Positions 53,837-62,757 of a DNA stretch of 64,000 nt are shown one piece after another (within the stretch, counting starts at the first letter, position 1; each line of letters begins with the position of its first letter). Made by a program: the position numbers and the translations under genes. The notes under the pieces were generated by a model. That model worked only from the letters and a program-made list of their open reading frames with translations. It was not told where the DNA came from and did no database searches. The stretch spans positions 248,001-312,000 of the forward strand of contig NZ_MTBP01000001.1 in assembly GCF_002911665.1 (NCBI RefSeq), read 5' to 3'. This stretch comes from Actinomadura rubteroloni. GTDB taxonomy: Bacteria; Actinomycetota; Actinomycetes; Streptosporangiales; Streptosporangiaceae.

Positions 53837-56800
53837 AAGCGGAAGCCGCCGCTTCGGAAAAAGTGCTGCCCCACGTCATGCGGGCCGCGACGGGGCTGGC
53901 CGCCGCCTTCTTCGCCCTCGGCGAGGACGAGGGCCACGCCCGCACGGTCACGCGCGACGACGTGCTGTTCGTCCTCGACGGCCATATCGCGGACTGGTCG
54001 GAATGGCGCAACCTCACCACGGCCGACGCCCGGCGCTTCATGAGGTTGATCCGCCGCCGCACCAACCAGATGGCCAACGCCGAGGCGGCGGGCGGGATCC
54101 TGGATCAGCTTCTCGAGAACAACCAGGTGGCGGGCTGTACCGCCGCCGCGGACTACAAGCAGAACGGTGAGATCAACGTCGATCCCGGAATGCCGCTGCC
54201 GGATTTCATCGACCGCGCCCTCCGCGATCTCGACGCGCTCCACGCGGCGGCCAGGCGTTCCCTTCCCGCCGCCGTCACCGGCCTCCATACGACCACGACG
54301 CGGGTCCCGGGTCCCGGCGGTTCCGACCAGACGTTCGTGGACTTCCGCTACGAGATCCGAACGCACCATCTCGCGCCCGACATCCCTCTCGCGGTCGTCG
54401 CCGACGCGCCCGCGCGCGACGACCTCGCGGTCCCGTTCGCGGAACTCGAACGCATCGCCGAGCGGATCGACACCGACGTGGACGGCCCGGCGGGCAGCGG
54501 TTTCCGCGCGAAGGCAGTGCGGAGGTTCGCCGCTCAGATTCGGGACCGCAAGGGCGGACCAGTCGAAGAACTGCGCCTGACCGCGGGCACGCTCAGCCAG
54601 TTGCTCGCCTATACCGGGTTCGGGAAGTCGGTCGTCCTCATCGAGACGTTCGCCTGCTGGGCCATCGAACACGGCGTGACGGTCGGCTTCGTCCTGCCGA
54701 CCAATGCCGACGTCGTCCGCGCGACCTTCCAGATCGAGCGTGCCGTGGAACGGTTCCGCGCGGACGCCGAAGTGGTGCCGCTGGTGTCGCCCCGGTCGCT
54801 GCTCAAGGTGGCCGAGGAGGCGGCGGCGCGCAGTTCGGAGAAAGGCCCGGACGCCGACTGGATCTGGTCCCGGTTCGGCTACGGTTGCGCGCTCGCCGCC
54901 GTGGCCTCGGCCGATGAGGCCATCGACGGCTGGCAGCCCGGCACTGAGCCCTGCGCGACTTTGCGGCGTCCCAGCCGGTGGGGAAAGCGGGACGAGACGG
55001 TGTCCTGCTCCTGGCGGACGACCTGCGGACGCTACCGGGCCGCGCGGAGCGCCTGCGCGGCGGACGTCATCATCACCTCGCACGCGAATTTCTCGACCGG
55101 AGTCCTCCAGACCCCGGTGCACGACGGATTCGGCGAGAACGACCGGCTGACGGCCGAGGAACTGATCCTGCGGCGGTGCCAGGTCGTCGTCATCGACGAA
55201 GTGGATGCGTTCCAGCAGTTCGCCATCGACAACGCGGGCCGGCACCTGGTCCTCGACCACGCGGGGCGGACGAACACGCCGCTGCGGCGCTTCGACCAGG
55301 ATTTCGGCGCGGCGTTCGGGCGGCTGCGCGACGAAGTGGACGCGAGCGTCCGCGACTCCTATTTCGGCCTGCGCTATCTCTCGGAGAACTACGTCAGCCA
55401 CCTGAGCTACGAACGGCTCGGCTCGACCGCGCCGCCGAACCGGCGGCGCCCGCGCGGACCCGGCCGCTACTGGCTGGTCCCGCGCCGCTGGGACAACTGG
55501 CTGACGAGCGAGTTGTTCGGCGTCGAACGCGACGAGGTCACCGAGAAGCAGATGCGGATGTTCGTCTCGCTGTTCCCCGGTGAAACGGATCCGCTCCCCG
55601 ACGAGCCGGAAGGGTTCGCCGAAGTCCGCCGGCATCTCGCGGCGGTCGTGACGGGCGGGTCGGGCGGTCTCGCGATCCCCGAGGCGCGGGCGGCGCTGGA
55701 CCGGCTGTACGCCTCGACGGCCGAGGACGACCGGGCGAAGGTCGTCAACCGCGTCCTGCGCCGGGCCATTCTCGAACGCATCCGGTTCTATCTGCACAGT
55801 CTGATGGCCAACAACGCCCAGCTCGTCGACATCGGCGTGGAATCGGCGGTGGACATCGCCGACGCCCTCGGCACCTACGGCAGATGGCGGGTCACTCCGA
55901 CCGGGCCGCTCGGCCGGCTCGTCTTCGCTTTCACCGAGCACTACGACGACACGGGCGGCGATCCGGCGCGGCTGTCGACCGCGGCTTTCGGCGGCGACCC
56001 GCACACGTACACGATCGGGCTCGGCGACACGACGGCCCTGGCGCACGCGGGCACCCGGCGCATCGTCGTAGGCCTTTCCGCGACGTCCTTCTTCCCCGGC
56101 GCACCGCATCACCATGTTCACGTCAAGCCGACGTGGTGGGTCGCCGACGACAATCCCGGATCCGTGCGCATCGAAGCGGCACCCGTGATGGACCCGCACG
56201 GCGATATTCGCAAGATCTCGGGCCTCGACGGCCTCCGGCGGGCCGACGCGACCCGGCGGATCGCGACCGCTCTCTGGGGCGAATACCTTCAGCCCGAACT
56301 CGAACGGTTGAAGAAGTCCGATCCGGAACGCGCCCGTGTGCTGCTCGCCACCACGTCGTACGACGCGGCCCGGCACGTCGCCGAGGGACTTTCCGTCGCC
56401 GGCGTGGCCGCGCACCGGATCTGCCTCGCCGTGCGCCCGCGTCCGGACGATGGTCCGCAGGTCCTCGACGACACCGGGCAATGGCGCGAGATTCCGGCCG
56501 ACCGGCTGGAGGACTTCGCGGGCCTTCAGGCCGCCGACATCCTCATCTCCCCGCTGGCACGGGTCCAGCGGGGAGTGAACATCATCGGCGCCGGTGACCG
56601 GTCCGCGCTCGGGTCCGTGTGGCTGATCGTCCGGCCCATTCCGCTGATCGACGAACCGGCCGAACTCCTGGCGCATATCCAGGCGAAGGCGCTCGCCGAG
56701 CATCCCGGCCCGGCGAGCGATCCACGGCGCCTGCTCGCCGAGCGCCGGAAGACGGCCGGAAAGTACTTCGAGACGATCGTGCGCCGTCCGCCCTATTTCC

Positions 56801-57090
56801 AGGCCCAGCCCGAGGACGTCAAGCTCGGCGTGGTCGCCGAGATCATGAACGGCGCCGTCCAGCTCATCGGCCGGGCGCGGCGCGGCGGGACGTCCGCCGT
56901 CCTCCATCTGGTGGACGGCGCATTCCACGACGCGAACGGCGGCAGCGATCTCGCCACGCTCATCCGGCTGCTGGAGAAGAAGTGGGGCGGCGACTCGGTG
57001 CTGCTGGACATGCGGAAATACCACGGAACGACGCTCAAAGCCTTTCTCGACTACGCGGCACGCGCGTCCGGCGGCGGTGAACCGTGCTGA
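53833..57090 (+). CDS. DinG/XPD-type Fe-S helicase of the PIWI-RE cassette
   Basis: 1085 residues from GTG 53833, GTGA overlap with the previous gene. Walker A AYTGFGKSVVLI (Gly-Lys-Ser at 264-266) and Walker B/DEAH-like VVVIDEVDAF (455-458). Between them a four-Cys insert typical of the XPD/DinG iron-sulfur domain: C374, C392, C398, C408, followed by ADVIITSHANF. The C-terminal helicase half has GLSATSFFPG and QLIGRARRGG (motif VI). About 250 residues precede the motor domain, much longer than in housekeeping DinG. It would unwind nucleic acid for the PIWI-RE protein encoded next. Confidence 0.85.
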   Translation: MKAEAAASEKVLPHVMRAATGLAAAFFALGEDEGHARTVTRDDVLFVLDGHIADWSEWRNLTTADARRFMRLIRRRTNQMANAEAAGGILDQLLENNQVAGCTAAADYKQNGEINVDPGMPLPDFIDRALRDLDALHAAARRSLPAAVTGLHTTTTRVPGPGGSDQTFVDFRYEIRTHHLAPDIPLAVVADAPARDDLAVPFAELERIAERIDTDVDGPAGSGFRAKAVRRFAAQIRDRKGGPVEELRLTAGTLSQLLAYTGFGKSVVLIETFACWAIEHGVTVGFVLPTNADVVRATFQIERAVERFRADAEVVPLVSPRSLLKVAEEAAARSSEKGPDADWIWSRFGYGCALAAVASADEAIDGWQPGTEPCATLRRPSRWGKRDETVSCSWRTTCGRYRAARSACAADVIITSHANFSTGVLQTPVHDGFGENDRLTAEELILRRCQVVVIDEVDAFQQFAIDNAGRHLVLDHAGRTNTPLRRFDQDFGAAFGRLRDEVDASVRDSYFGLRYLSENYVSHLSYERLGSTAPPNRRRPRGPGRYWLVPRRWDNWLTSELFGVERDEVTEKQMRMFVSLFPGETDPLPDEPEGFAEVRRHLAAVVTGGSGGLAIPEARAALDRLYASTAEDDRAKVVNRVLRRAILERIRFYLHSLMANNAQLVDIGVESAVDIADALGTYGRWRVTPTGPLGRLVFAFTEHYDDTGGDPARLSTAAFGGDPHTYTIGLGDTTALAHAGTRRIVVGLSATSFFPGAPHHHVHVKPTWWVADDNPGSVRIEAAPVMDPHGDIRKISGLDGLRRADATRRIATALWGEYLQPELERLKKSDPERARVLLATTSYDAARHVAEGLSVAGVAAHRICLAVRPRPDDGPQVLDDTGQWREIPADRLEDFAGLQAADILISPLARVQRGVNIIGAGDRSALGSVWLIVRPIPLIDEPAELLAHIQAKALAEHPGPASDPRRLLAERRKTAGKYFETIVRRPPYFQAQPEDVKLGVVAEIMNGAVQLIGRARRGGTSAVLHLVDGAFHDANGGSDLATLIRLLEKKWGGDSVLLDMRKYHGTTLKAFLDYAARASGGGEPC

Positions 57091-59582
57091 TCAGCCTCGC
57101 GTACCGCGTTCCCCGCGAGAACCTGGACGCGCTGCTCGGAACGATCACGGCCTACCCGCTGAGCGAGCCGTTCTCGGCCGCCTGGGAGACGCTTCCGCGC
57201 ACCGAGGGCCAGTGGCGGCAACCGTACAAAACGCTGGAGACCGGGCTCGTCGCCGCGACCGGGCAACCGGTCGAGCTGTTCAAAATGGCCGACCCGGCGG
57301 GCGGCGGCCTCGCTCCCCGCGAACCGATGCTGCTTCTCACCAGTGCGAGCGCCCTCGACCACCGATTGAGAATCGCCGTCCGGGCTTGGGAACGGCACGT
57401 CCGCAAAGGCGCGGGCACGTCCGTCCTCGCCGACCTGCTGCCCGCGCCGGATCCCGCGCGCTCCTTCGCGGACTACGTCGAGTTCCGCCCGGGGACGGTT
57501 CCCGCCGCACCGAAGTGGGTCTTCCGCACGGCATCCCGACAGATTCTGCGGCAGCTCGCACGCGAACCCTTGCAGTCGGACGGACGCTCACTGGCGCTCC
57601 GCATGGACACCTCCGGCTCGTTGTTGGCCTGGGAGTTAGGCGACCTCATCGTCAATTCCGACCCACTGGCTTTCGGCATGGCCACGGTGAGAGCCCGGCT
57701 CGTCACGGTCGCGGGCGTCGAGGACATGGTCGTGTGCTTCGACGCGTCCCTCTCCAGGATCTCGCCCCAGGGGTACCGCGCGAAGAACGCGTGGATCGAA
57801 CGCGAAGACAAGGAATCCCTCATCCTGCGGCTGCCGGTCAAGCGGTACCTCGACCAAGCGACGGACACCTGGCGCACCCGGCTCGACCCGGTCATCGCGG
57901 CGATCCTCGAAGCGTGCCAGTTGGAGCCGCTGGAGATTCCCGCCGAACTGCCGAAGGAGCCCGGTGCGATACGGCCGCAGATGGCGGAAAGCCCGGTTCA
58001 TTTCCTCGGGAGCGGTCTCGGCCCGCGTTTCATGCTGCGCCTGCACGAGCACATCCTGCGCACGCTGCCGCTGCTGGTTCCGCTGGACTACCAGATCGAC
58101 AAGTCGATCAGACTCCTGGAGCGGGTGAAGCAGTACCCCGACGGCGGCCTGCCGGGCGACGCCGTCGGCCCGAGCGGATACGACCGGATCACTCTGGTCT
58201 GCGCCTACGACACGGCGGACGCCCGGGACCGGATGTTCGCCGAACTCGAAGAAATGGCCGGCCGTCCCGTCCGGCCCGAGGCCGGTGGCGCTCCGGTCGG
58301 GGTCAACGAGCGCCTGGACGTCGTCGCCCGCCATTGCCCCGATCTCCTCGACCACGCCACCGCGAACCGCGCCGCGTTCCTGGACGGTGTCCGCGTCGCC
58401 TCGGCGAGCGACTCCCATCTGGTCGTCGCCTGGTTGGAGACCGAATTCCACCCCACCGCCGAACGTCCGGAACTCGACGCCAAACCGCATCTGCGGCGGT
58501 TGCTGGGCCACCTCGGGATTCCCGCGCAGTTCACCGCGACCGAACCGGTCGTCCTGCCGCCGAAGGCCAAGTCGCGCGGACCGGCCGAGAAGAAGCACGC
58601 CGCGCGCGCCGCGCTGCGCGACCTTCTCCGCGCGGCGGGAGTCCTCGACGACCGCCTGCTTCACGCGCTGACCCACAAAGGCCTGGCGAACCGCCTCGAC
58701 CGCAGGGTTCTTCTCGTCGGCGTGCACCTCCGCGAGCAGCAGACGGGTGCAAGCGGCTCGCTGCTCGTCACGACGATGGTCGCGCTTTTCGTGGATCCGC
58801 ACGACCTCGCGTCCTGGCGAACCTTGATGTTCAGTGAGAACCGCGACGACTGGGTCCGGGTCGCCGAGGGAATCGCGGAATTCCACTCCGGCGCGATCGG
58901 CACCAGCCGGATGGGCCGCTCGCCACGGAAGGCCGAGCGCACCCGCGCCGAGATCGAACGACGGTTGGACGACCTGGCCTCGGGAGAGTTCGCGGGCATT
59001 CCGCTCGTCGTGTTCGTGGACGCTCCGGCGACGCGGCTTCTCTGGACGGGCCTGCAGAACGGCAGGCTGGGAGATGGACCACTTCCCGGAGACGCCGTGC
59101 ACGTACGGGGCGGAGACGTCGCGGTCGTCCGGCTGAACACCGATCTGACGGAGATCGGACGGCCCGTGACCCGCCGCGAGAAGGCCAACATGCCCGGCGA
59201 TCCGCGGCAGCCCGCCGCCCCCGACCGGAAGGTCTACCGGCTGACCGACAGCGTCCGGCCGTCGTGGCTCTTTCCCGGCCGGTCGGCGACGCTGAAGGCC
59301 AAGGGCGGGAACTCCGGCGCGCGATTCACCCGATGGACGCTGCCGGCGGACTCCCGTGAACTCGGCAGGCCCTGGCACTCCTACACGGCGAAAGAGATCG
59401 TGGTCGTCCGCGCCGGTTCCTGGACGGCCGAAGCGCTGGCCGCCCTGACGGCGCGACTGTGCGAGCAGCCGGTCTCGTGGGACGACCGCACCATGCTTCC
59501 CGTCCCGCTCCATCTCGCCGCGGCCATCGGTCGCGACCATCCGGACTGGCGCGTGCGTCACGCGGACGAGAACGGGAACTGA
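57084..59582 (+). CDS. PIWI-RE family protein (prokaryotic Argonaute relative)
   Basis: 832 residues from GTG 57084, overlapping the helicase stop by 7 bp. No N-terminal enzymatic motif; a long N-terminal/MID-like part (about 1-540) precedes an RNase H/PIWI-like region (about 540-825): RVLLVGVHLRE, IPLVVFVDAPATRLLW (Asp646 at a strand end), VRGGDVAVVRLNT (Arg683) and WHSYTAKEIVVVRAG (Glu771), ending VPLHLAAAIGRDHPDWR. The family is named for conserved Arg and Glu residues that replace the usual catalytic set and may bind nucleic-acid ends. Assignment rests on these C-terminal motifs and the DinG/REase context. Confidence 0.8.
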   Translation: MLISLAYRVPRENLDALLGTITAYPLSEPFSAAWETLPRTEGQWRQPYKTLETGLVAATGQPVELFKMADPAGGGLAPREPMLLLTSASALDHRLRIAVRAWERHVRKGAGTSVLADLLPAPDPARSFADYVEFRPGTVPAAPKWVFRTASRQILRQLAREPLQSDGRSLALRMDTSGSLLAWELGDLIVNSDPLAFGMATVRARLVTVAGVEDMVVCFDASLSRISPQGYRAKNAWIEREDKESLILRLPVKRYLDQATDTWRTRLDPVIAAILEACQLEPLEIPAELPKEPGAIRPQMAESPVHFLGSGLGPRFMLRLHEHILRTLPLLVPLDYQIDKSIRLLERVKQYPDGGLPGDAVGPSGYDRITLVCAYDTADARDRMFAELEEMAGRPVRPEAGGAPVGVNERLDVVARHCPDLLDHATANRAAFLDGVRVASASDSHLVVAWLETEFHPTAERPELDAKPHLRRLLGHLGIPAQFTATEPVVLPPKAKSRGPAEKKHAARAALRDLLRAAGVLDDRLLHALTHKGLANRLDRRVLLVGVHLREQQTGASGSLLVTTMVALFVDPHDLASWRTLMFSENRDDWVRVAEGIAEFHSGAIGTSRMGRSPRKAERTRAEIERRLDDLASGEFAGIPLVVFVDAPATRLLWTGLQNGRLGDGPLPGDAVHVRGGDVAVVRLNTDLTEIGRPVTRREKANMPGDPRQPAAPDRKVYRLTDSVRPSWLFPGRSATLKAKGGNSGARFTRWTLPADSRELGRPWHSYTAKEIVVVRAGSWTAEALAALTARLCEQPVSWDDRTMLPVPLHLAAAIGRDHPDWRVRHADENGN

Positions 59583-59584
59583 AA

Positions 59585-59608
59585 AGCCCGTCCGCACGGG
59601 GACGGGCT
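59585..59608. terminator. Bidirectional terminator between PIWI-RE and SEFIR genes
   Basis: A 9-bp perfect stem (59585-59593 with 59600-59608) and 6-base loop, 2 bp after the PIWI-RE stop. Read on the minus strand it ends with TTTTC, so it is a good terminator for the SEFIR gene as well. Confidence 0.8.
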
Positions 59609-59619
59609 CGGCGCCGCGC

Positions 59620-60804
59620 CTAGCCGGTCGCGTCCGACGCGGCGGGAAGGCCCACGGGCACCGTGAGGCCCATCGCCCGCAGAAGGTCGCCGATTCCTTC
59701 CGGGGAGAATTCATCGACGACGTAGCGATCGGCGGTATACGGCTGGAGGTAGACCGGCAGATTCTCCATCGACTCTCCGGGGAGTACGGTGGGCAGCAGT
59801 CTCGGGAACCAGTACGCACGGTCGCTGTAGAAAACATCCCGGATTATCGCCGACTCGCACTGCATTCCCCTGTGCCGGCCGTCCGTGATCTCACCGTCGC
59901 CGATCGCCCGGCACATCGGCGAGGCCAGGATCACGATGTAATCGGCCTTCTTGATCTGGTGGATGGCCCAACTGAACCAGTCGTTCCTCGCGGCGGGGGC
60001 GAGGTAGTCCATATGGAGGTCGACGCCGCAGCGGGCCAGCAGGGCGCCGAGCTGTCGGGCCGCCAGCTTGTGCGGCCGGGTGTCGTGGGCGTAGGAGATG
60101 AAGACACGCGGGGCACCGGCTTTCTTCTCTCCGCCGTCGACGGCCGCCGACGGTTCAAGGGCCGGTCGGACGGCCGACGGGTCGCGCAGGTCGAGCGAAA
60201 ACGGCTGGGGAAGCTGGCCCGGGAGAAAACTCTCGCCCGTCCGCAGGTCATAGCGCGCGGAGAACTCGACCTGGAGGCTTTCGGTGCCGACGGGAACCAG
60301 GAGAACGGCCCAGACGACGTGGGCTCCGGGACGAACGGCCTCGTCCCCCTCCGCCCGGTGCCGCCAGCGGACCTTCTGGCCCCCGATGCCGAACACGTCG
60401 ATGACGCCGGTCGTGGCGGGGAGGTGGACGTCCGCCGGGGACCCCCCGGCGGACGGGAGCAGGTTCAGGTACCGTCCGAGCGCGTACGACGTCGCGGGTC
60501 GCGGCCCGGTCGTGGGAAACGGGACGGCGTCGACCACGGTGACCGGGGCGGCGGCGGTGAAGTCGAACCCGACTTCCAGCCACTCCACCGGCGGGAAGCC
60601 CGGCTCCAGGTCCAGCTCGTAGTTGATCCGCACGAGATACGCGTCGTCACCGCCCCGCGCCTCCTTCGGCGCGTCCACCGGCTGCACCTGCCAGTTCCCG
60701 AGCCGGACGACCCCTATGGCGATGCCGTCCGAGGCCGTGCCGACCCACTTCCCGTCCTCTTCCAGCACGGTGAGTGCGACGTGGACTCCGTCGTTACCGA
60801 CCAT
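59620..60804 (-). CDS. SEFIR (TIR-like) domain effector with N-terminal sensor-like domain
   Basis: 394 residues from ATG 60802-60804, with GGGAGGATGG upstream. Residues ~1-200 are beta-rich with no recognised enzyme motif (VALTVLEEDGKWVGTASDGI; LEVGFDF). After a linker, residues ~232-375 are a SEFIR domain: RVFISYAHDTRPHKLAARQL, then GVDLHMDYLAP and ADYIVILASPMC. SEFIR and TIR folds act in signalling, and many bacterial TIRs degrade NAD during defence; NADase activity here is only a possibility. It is convergent with the PIWI-RE operon and forms the right end of the island. Confidence 0.82.
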   Translation of the reverse strand: MVGNDGVHVALTVLEEDGKWVGTASDGIAIGVVRLGNWQVQPVDAPKEARGGDDAYLVRINYELDLEPGFPPVEWLEVGFDFTAAAPVTVVDAVPFPTTGPRPATSYALGRYLNLLPSAGGSPADVHLPATTGVIDVFGIGGQKVRWRHRAEGDEAVRPGAHVVWAVLLVPVGTESLQVEFSARYDLRTGESFLPGQLPQPFSLDLRDPSAVRPALEPSAAVDGGEKKAGAPRVFISYAHDTRPHKLAARQLGALLARCGVDLHMDYLAPAARNDWFSWAIHQIKKADYIVILASPMCRAIGDGEITDGRHRGMQCESAIIRDVFYSDRAYWFPRLLPTVLPGESMENLPVYLQPYTADRYVVDEFSPEGIGDLLRAMGLTVPVGLPAASDATG

Positions 60805-60962
60805 TCCATCCTCCCCGAGGCCGCCGCTATGGCGAGTTCACACGATAGGGGCAACCCGAGGACCAACGGAATAACACCGTAAATATGTCCAGCAATTGTC
60901 CACGCTGGACAGACTTTATCGGCGCCTTTTTCGGACACCAGTTCGAATTTCGCTCGAACGGA
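60805..60962. promoter_or_regulatory. Right-edge spacer: SEFIR promoter and murJ 3' region
   Basis: 158 bp, AT-rich for this genome (60870-60950). It contains two hairpins: GTCCAGC/GCTGGAC (60887-60893 with 60904-60910) and GTTCGA/TCGAAC (60941-60946 with 60954-60959). The second, just after the murJ stop on the minus strand, may be a weak terminator. The SEFIR gene promoter must lie between them and 60804. Confidence 0.4.
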
Positions 60963-62693
60963 TCAGCGGCGGAGTTTGGCGGTGACCATGTGGCCCACGG
61001 TGGTGATCTCCTCGATCCGGAGCACGCGCGCCACGGCGACGAACAGGGCCGTGCCGAGCAGGCCGCCGGCCAGCAGGGTGATCAGGGACGGAAGCAAGCC
61101 CCCGGCCGTCCTGTGGACGAGCAGTTCGTGGGCGGCGATCGCGACGGCGAGCGGCGCGACGCTGGCGACGGCCGCCTTGAGGATCGGGCCGACGATGTCG
61201 CGCCCGTGCAGGCTGCCGAGGCGGCGGCGCAGCAGCGCCAGCGTGACGACGCAGCCGAGCAGCCACGACACGCCCTGCGCGCCCGCGACGCCGAGCACCA
61301 CGTGCTGGGTCGAGAGCCGCAGGTAGCCGGCGACGGCGAGCGCGATGCTGACGGCCATCGTGAAGAACCCGACGAGCGCGGGCGTGCGCGTGTCGGCGAC
61401 CGCGTAGAAGCCGCGCTGGAGGATCTGGAGCGCCGCGAACGGGATCAGCCCGACCGCGAAGACGCGCAGCACGCGGGCGATCATCGCCGCGTCCGCCACG
61501 TCGGTGTTGCCGTGCGCGAAGAAGACGACGCAGATCTCGCCCGCGAACCCGAACAGCAGCGCCGCCGCCGGAATGATGATGATCAGCGAGAGGCGCAGCC
61601 CGGCGGACAGGTCCTCCGAGACGCGGTCGAGCCGTCCGTCGGCGGCGTGCCGGCTCATCCGGGGGAACAGCGCCGTGATCACCGAGACGGCGACGATCGC
61701 GAACGGGAGCTGGAAGAACTGGTAGGCGTTCGCCCACGGGGTGAGGCCGACGCCGTAGCCGACGTGCTCGTGGAGCCCGCGCACCCCGGCGCTGTTGGCG
61801 ATGTTGGTGTAGACGAGCAGGCCGAGCTGCTGCGCGACGACGAACGCGAGCGTCCAGCCCGCCATGCCGCCGAGCGACCGCAGCTCGCCCGGCTGGAAGT
61901 CGACGCGCGGACGCCACCGGAACCCCATCCGGTGCAGCGACGGGATCAGCCCGAGCGCCTGCGCGATCACGCCCGCCGTCGTGCCGAGCGCGATGAGCGT
62001 GACCTCGCCGCTGGAAACGCTGTCCGGCGTGACGGGACCGGCCGTCACCACGATGAACGTGATCCCGACGGCGCTCACCACGACGTTGTTCAGCACGGGC
62101 GCCCACATCGGCGCGGCGAAACGCGACCGGGCGTTCAGCGACGCCCCCGCGACCGCGCTGAACCCGTAGAAGAAGATCTGCGGCAGGAAGAACAGCAGGA
62201 AAACGATCCCGAGATGCCGCTGTGACGCGGAGAACCCGTTGGCGTAGAGCCGGATGAGCAGCGGCGACGCGGCCATCGCGAGCGCGGTCAAGACGGCCAG
62301 CGCGCCGAGCAGCAGGGTGAACAGCCGCTGCTCGAATTCCTCGCCGTATTTCGCCGACTTCTGCCGGGCCCGGACGAGCAACGGGACGTGCGCGGCCGTG
62401 AGAATGCCGCCGAGCAGCGTCTCGTAGATGATGTTCGGAATGGTGTTGGCGGTGTTGAACGTGTCGCCGAGCGCCTGGGTGCCGAGCGCCGCGATCAGGA
62501 CCGTCGTCCGGACGAACCCGGTGAGCCGGGACGCGACCGTCCCCACCGCCATGATCGCGCTCGACCGGAACAGCCCGCCGCCGCCCTCGGCCGGGTCCGG
62601 GCCGCTCGGGTCGAGCGCCTCGGACTCGGTGTCGCCGGGCCCGGGGGAACCGGCGGCGTCGGACCTCGCGGTCGGGCGCGGGTCTTGCGTCAC
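60963..62693 (-). CDS. murJ: Lipid II flippase MurJ
   Basis: 576 residues from GTG 62691-62693. A MATE-like fold of about 14 membrane segments moves lipid II across the membrane for cell-wall synthesis. Family signatures are SRLTGFVRTTVLIAALGTQA, then LGDTFNTANTIPNIIYETLL near the N-terminus, LFPRMSRHAADG, and ILQRGFYAVADTRTPALVGF. The N-terminal ~45 residues are disordered. Normally at the end of the actinobacterial replication-end cluster; here its neighbours are the conflict island and an aromatic hydroxylase, so local order has been altered or differs by lineage. Confidence 0.94.
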   Translation of the reverse strand: MTQDPRPTARSDAAGSPGPGDTESEALDPSGPDPAEGGGGLFRSSAIMAVGTVASRLTGFVRTTVLIAALGTQALGDTFNTANTIPNIIYETLLGGILTAAHVPLLVRARQKSAKYGEEFEQRLFTLLLGALAVLTALAMAASPLLIRLYANGFSASQRHLGIVFLLFFLPQIFFYGFSAVAGASLNARSRFAAPMWAPVLNNVVVSAVGITFIVVTAGPVTPDSVSSGEVTLIALGTTAGVIAQALGLIPSLHRMGFRWRPRVDFQPGELRSLGGMAGWTLAFVVAQQLGLLVYTNIANSAGVRGLHEHVGYGVGLTPWANAYQFFQLPFAIVAVSVITALFPRMSRHAADGRLDRVSEDLSAGLRLSLIIIIPAAALLFGFAGEICVVFFAHGNTDVADAAMIARVLRVFAVGLIPFAALQILQRGFYAVADTRTPALVGFFTMAVSIALAVAGYLRLSTQHVVLGVAGAQGVSWLLGCVVTLALLRRRLGSLHGRDIVGPILKAAVASVAPLAVAIAAHELLVHRTAGGLLPSLITLLAGGLLGTALFVAVARVLRIEEITTVGHMVTAKLRR

Positions 62694-62757
62694 TGGAGCG
62701 CTCCCCTGGATCCACGGTCTCGTCCGGGGAATGTACCGCGTTCGCGCGGCGGCCGTG

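Larger units (their letters stand above)
46400..60960. other. Conflict/defence island
   Basis: Between the orphan kinase and murJ lies a block of accessory genes: a truncated XRE gene, an unknown gene, a caspase-helicase, a Cas4-like nuclease, a REase-like protein, a DinG helicase, a PIWI-RE protein and a SEFIR protein. They are interlocked by overlaps and shared intergenic regions, and none is a housekeeping gene. I see no integrase, transposase, flanking tRNA or direct repeat, so the mode of arrival is unknown. Confidence 0.8.

Noticed and set aside
53599-57024. Long minus-strand frame opposite the DinG-type helicase
   Set aside because: Antisense to a gene with all helicase and Fe-S motifs; no family resemblance.
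46329-60962. Attachment-site repeats flanking the island
   Set aside because: The two edge regions were compared by eye; no shared direct repeat of useful length and no tRNA gene were found.
60885-62225. Plus-strand frame opposite murJ
   Set aside because: Asp/Arg/Gln-rich low-complexity translation antisense to a clear MurJ.
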